Below, piece by piece: positions 4,584-6,359 of a stretch of DNA of 6,359 nt. Position 1 is the stretch's first letter. Each line of letters begins with the position of its first letter. Source of the DNA: Dialister sp. GTDB taxonomy: Bacteria; Bacillota; Negativicutes; Veillonellales; Dialisteraceae. The translations under genes were made by a program, and so were the position numbers. The stretch is taken from positions 1 through 6,359 of the forward strand of contig JAIJLI010000132.1 of NCBI GenBank assembly GCA_022722495.1, written 5' to 3'. Under the pieces are notes generated by a model. It ran no database searches, was not told where the DNA came from, and was given only the letters and a program-made list of their open reading frames with translations.

Positions 4584-5153
4584 ATGAGTGGTTTATTTTT
4601 TTTGAACAGTGTCCTGCTCGGCATGGGACTTGCGATGGACGCCTTTTCCGTCTCGCTTGCGAATGGCCTTGCGAATCATTTCCTCCGCATCCGCACCATG
4701 TGCCTCATTGCGGGGACCTTTGGTTTCTTCCAGTGGCTGATGCCGATGGCAGGCTGGGCATGTGTGAACCGGATCGTCGATCTTTTTCAGGTGCTGCTCC
4801 CGCTCGTGCCGTGGGCATCGCTGGTCCTGCTCGTTGCCATCGGAGGGCTCATGATCCGCGACGGTCTCTCCGGAGAAGAAGAGGACGTCAAGGTCAGCGT
4901 GGGTCTTCGCTACCTGCTGCTCCAGGGGCTCGCGACCTCCATGGACGCGCTCTCCGTCGGTTTCACCTTGGCGGAGTACCCCTTCGCCAAAGCGATGCTC
5001 GCAAGTATCATCATCGGCATCGTGACCTTCGCCATCTGCATCGCAGGGCTCTTCCTAGGGAAACGCTTCGGCATGAAGCTCGCGGATAAGGCGACCATCT
5101 TAGGCGGCGCGATTCTCATCGGGATAGGGCTGGAAATATTCTTCGGCGCGTGA
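4584..5153 (+). CDS. mntP: MntP manganese efflux pump
   Basis: MntP (DUF204 family) is an inner-membrane exporter that protects against excess Mn2+. The 189-residue protein matches the E. coli length (188) and has about six hydrophobic helices near residues 6-28, 38-58, 70-92, 108-130, 137-159 and 168-187, in two similar halves. The acidic helix motifs expected for metal transport are present in both: GLAMDAFSVSLANG (Asp19) and ATSMDALSVGF (Asp121). The C-terminal ILGGAILIGIGLEI is also typical. The start is set by GGGGAG 6 nt upstream and by the first helix. The riboswitch upstream gives independent support for a manganese role. Transcribed from its own promoter; no clear terminator is seen after it. 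Confidence 0.95.
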   Translation: MSGLFFLNSVLLGMGLAMDAFSVSLANGLANHFLRIRTMCLIAGTFGFFQWLMPMAGWACVNRIVDLFQVLLPLVPWASLVLLVAIGGLMIRDGLSGEEEDVKVSVGLRYLLLQGLATSMDALSVGFTLAEYPFAKAMLASIIIGIVTFAICIAGLFLGKRFGMKLADKATILGGAILIGIGLEIFFGA

Positions 5154-5283
5154 GCCGGCATCAGGGGCGGCAAAAGCGTATGTCCATAACAGACGGCGAC
5201 GCTACCCCGCACCGCCGCCTGGCAGCTGCGGAAAGATCGTTTCACCGCTTTCTCTTCCAATGATAAATAACTTTTCGCGAAGA

Positions 5284-5313
5284 CTGGAAAAAGAACGGAA
5301 AGTATGGTATCAT
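5284..5313 (+). promoter_or_regulatory. Likely promoter of tRNA-Gly
   Basis: TATCAT (5308-5313) with an extended TG at 5305-5306 lies 14 nt before the tRNA. The -35 region (CTGGAA near 5284-5289, 18-nt spacer) is weak. The -10 has the same TGnTATCAT form as the mntP promoter. The 174-bp mntP-tRNA gap holds no other supported feature. Confidence 0.6.
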
Positions 5314-5327
5314 CTATGCATGAGTAT

Positions 5328-5401
5328 GCGGGTGTAGTTCATCGGTAGAACGCCAGCTTCCCAAGCTGGACAGGAGGGTTCGACTCCCTTCATCCGCTCC
5401 A
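5328..5401 (+). tRNA. tRNA-Gly (anticodon CCC)
   Basis: A complete 74-nt cloverleaf. The acceptor GCGGGTG/CATCCGC has one G-U pair. The D stem is GTTC/GAAC, the anticodon stem CCAGC/GCTGG with loop TTCCCAA (anticodon CCC), and the T stem GAGGG/CCCTT with loop TTCGACT. The discriminator is U73, as in bacterial tRNA-Gly, and CCA is encoded (5399-5401). It reads GGG codons. Confidence 0.97.
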
Positions 5402-5412
5402 CATGAATTGGG

Positions 5413-5435
5413 AGAGCCCGAAAGGGCTCTTTTTT
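5413..5435 (+). terminator. Intrinsic terminator after tRNA-Gly
   Basis: AGAGCCC (5413-5419), loop GAAA, GGGCTCT (5424-5430) is a perfect 7-bp stem with a stable tetraloop. It is followed directly by T's (5431-5435, then GTTT). It sits 11 nt after the tRNA CCA end. Confidence 0.93.
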
Positions 5436-5451
5436 GTTTGGCTTGGTAGGA

Positions 5452-5457
5452 TATAAT
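5452..5457 (+). promoter_or_regulatory. Possible -10 box for tatD
   Basis: TATAAT is a perfect -10 hexamer, about 48 nt before the tatD start and after the tRNA terminator. A convincing -35 is missing: the T-run of the terminator (around 5431-5436) lies at 15-nt spacing, and there is no TG extension. Confidence 0.45.
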
Positions 5458-5461
5458 AGTG

Positions 5462-5482
5462 GTGACTAGTGATTGGTGACTC
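5462..5482. repeat. Heptad repeat upstream of tatD
   Basis: GTGACTA, GTGATTG and GTGACTC lie end to end, related to the 14-bp repeats at 1309-1350 and 2714-2734. They sit between the -10 box and the ribosome site, so they would be in the tatD leader. An in-frame GTG inside the array (5469) is not the likely start. Confidence 0.75.
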
Positions 5483-5504
5483 AAGCCAAGAAAGGAATCA
5501 ACGT

Positions 5505-6281
5505 ATGCCATACACCTACTACGATATCGGACTGAATCTTTTTACGAAATCCTTCCCCCACCCGGAGAAGATCATCGAGGACGCGCACGCCGCAGGAATC
5601 CAGTGTATCCTGACCGGCTCGGAGGCGGAGGAGAATGAGCTCGTGAATGATTTCACGAAGACCCATGACGTCTACGGGACGGCGGGGATCCATCCGCACA
5701 GCGCCGACGAAGCGAAGGAAGAGGATGTGGCGCGCATCGAGGAAATATTGACCACGAATCCCCGTGTCCTGGCGGTGGGAGAGACGGGGCTCGACTATGA
5801 CCGCATGTACAGCAGGAAGGAGAATCAGATCCACTACTTCAAGGAGCTGATCCTGCTCGCAGAGAAATTGGGAAAGCCGCTCTTCCTTCACGAGCGGGAT
5901 GCGGCGGAGGACTTCATCGCCTGCTTTGCCGGTCACGAAGCCATCTGCCCGCGCGCCGTCGTCCACTGCTATACGGGGGATAAGAAAACGCTCCGGCGGC
6001 TGCTCGATATGGGCTTCTACATCGGCATCACCGGATGGATCTGCGATGAGCGCCGTGCGGATGACCTGCGCGAGGCGGTCTCAATCCTCCCGCTGGATCG
6101 CGTGATGATCGAGACGGATGCGCCGTACCTCACGCCGCGCGGCTTCCACCTGCCGAGGACGAATGTGCCGCAGAATATCACCTACGTGGCGAGGACGCTT
6201 GCGCAGTACATGGGCGTCTCGGAAGAGGTGCTCACGAAATGCGCGAAGGAGAATACGGAGCGGTTCTGGGGAATCAGATAG
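5505..6281 (+). CDS. tatD: TatD family metal-dependent DNase
   Basis: This 258-residue TIM-barrel hydrolase is of the TatD family, soluble and cytoplasmic, known in E. coli as a 3'-5' exonuclease linked to DNA repair and DNA turnover. Visible motifs are DIGLNL (7-12), the N-terminal motif of TatD proper, GIHPH (61-65), GETGLD (Glu93), HERDA (His129), HCYTG (His154) and ETDAPYL (Asp205), which supply the divalent-metal and catalytic residues. GITGWICDERR (174-184) closely matches E. coli TatD, so this is TatD rather than the YcfH/YjjV branches. The start at 5505 is chosen over an in-frame GTG at 5469 because AAAGGA (5491-5496) precedes it by 8 nt and family members begin here. Despite the name, it is not part of the Tat export pathway. 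Confidence 0.95.
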   Translation: MPYTYYDIGLNLFTKSFPHPEKIIEDAHAAGIQCILTGSEAEENELVNDFTKTHDVYGTAGIHPHSADEAKEEDVARIEEILTTNPRVLAVGETGLDYDRMYSRKENQIHYFKELILLAEKLGKPLFLHERDAAEDFIACFAGHEAICPRAVVHCYTGDKKTLRRLLDMGFYIGITGWICDERRADDLREAVSILPLDRVMIETDAPYLTPRGFHLPRTNVPQNITYVARTLAQYMGVSEEVLTKCAKENTERFWGIR

Positions 6282-6286
6282 AGGGG

Positions 6287-6335
6287 GGAATGAGGAATTA
6301 GGAATTAGGAATTAGGAATTAGGAATGAGGAATGA
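6287..6335. repeat. GGAATTA/GGAATGA heptad array (7 units)
   Basis: Seven heptads run without interruption: GGAATGA, four GGAATTA (6294-6321), then two GGAATGA. The array begins 5 nt after the tatD stop and ends at the terminator. It is the longest pure 7-bp array in the window. Confidence 0.9.
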
Positions 6336-6336
6336 A

Positions 6337-6359
6337 GGTGGCGGCTTCGCCGCCTTTTT
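6337..6359 (+). terminator. Probable tatD terminator
   Basis: GGCGGC (6340-6345), loop TTC, GCCGCC (6349-6354), then five T's to the window end. The 18-bp sequence GGTGGCGGCTTCGCCGCC is present in reverse complement at 180-199, so the terminator uses a dispersed hairpin repeat. The T-run may continue past the window. Confidence 0.8.

Noticed and set aside
4454..5089. Plus-strand open frame of 211 codons overlapping the riboswitch terminator and mntP
   Set aside because: It begins within the terminator hairpin and reads mntP out of frame as an Arg/His-rich product.
5154..5283. Terminator for mntP
   Set aside because: GGCGGC near 5166-5171 and GCCGCC near 5214-5219 could pair, but the loop is over 40 nt and no T-run follows.
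5469..5504. Upstream GTG as the tatD start
   Set aside because: The extra 12 residues are encoded by the heptad repeat; AAAGGA at 5491-5496 points to ATG 5505, where TatD homologues begin.

Overview
This window looks like a chromosomal segment of a GC-rich anaerobic Firmicute. Strong AAGGAG-type ribosome binding sites, NiFe-hydrogenase maturation genes, a Mn-riboswitch/mntP pair and a tRNA-Gly with encoded CCA and U73 all fit. The intergenic short repeats remind me of Negativicutes (Selenomonas/Mitsuokella/Megasphaera type), but that placement is recall-based inference. All six protein genes and the tRNA are on the + strand.

Layout. 1-269: no gene; a 148-bp MITE-like palindromic element (6-153), a GC hairpin and a CCCTGAA heptad array. 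270-1304: hypD. 1305-1712: repeat-filled gap with a 14-bp tandem repeat, an inverted-repeat element, and a composite repeat leader. 1713-2696: hypE, ending in the catalytic PRIC tail. 2697-2987: heptads, a perfect 8-bp hairpin and a second copy of the composite leader. 2988-3428 and 3438-4151: a small cupin and a HAD phosphatase, tightly coupled (9-nt gap, ribosome site overlapping the cupin stop). 4152-4320: an inverted partial copy of the composite repeat that doubles as a T-tailed terminator. 4321-4583: a consensus promoter, a yybP-ykoY Mn2+ riboswitch with a mutually exclusive terminator, and the mntP leader. 4584-5153: mntP manganese exporter. 5328-5401: tRNA-Gly(CCC), with its promoter and terminator. 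5505-6281: tatD nuclease, then a heptad array and a terminator at the window end.

Functionally, HypD and HypE belong to the pathway that builds the Fe(CN)2CO part of NiFe hydrogenases: HypE makes the thiocyanate group and HypD (with HypC, not present here) receives the cyanide on iron. The cupin and HAD proteins are of unknown substrate; their position behind hypE is the only link. MntP plus its riboswitch form a self-contained manganese-efflux unit. TatD is an independent housekeeping nuclease.

No new enzymatic system is visible. The least ordinary part is the intergenic DNA: at least three copies of a modular repeat (hairpins with paired, structure-preserving base changes, then 7-bp or 9-bp period short repeats, then a conserved 40-bp block) sit directly before or after genes, two of them as leaders ending at the ribosome binding sites of hypE and the cupin.
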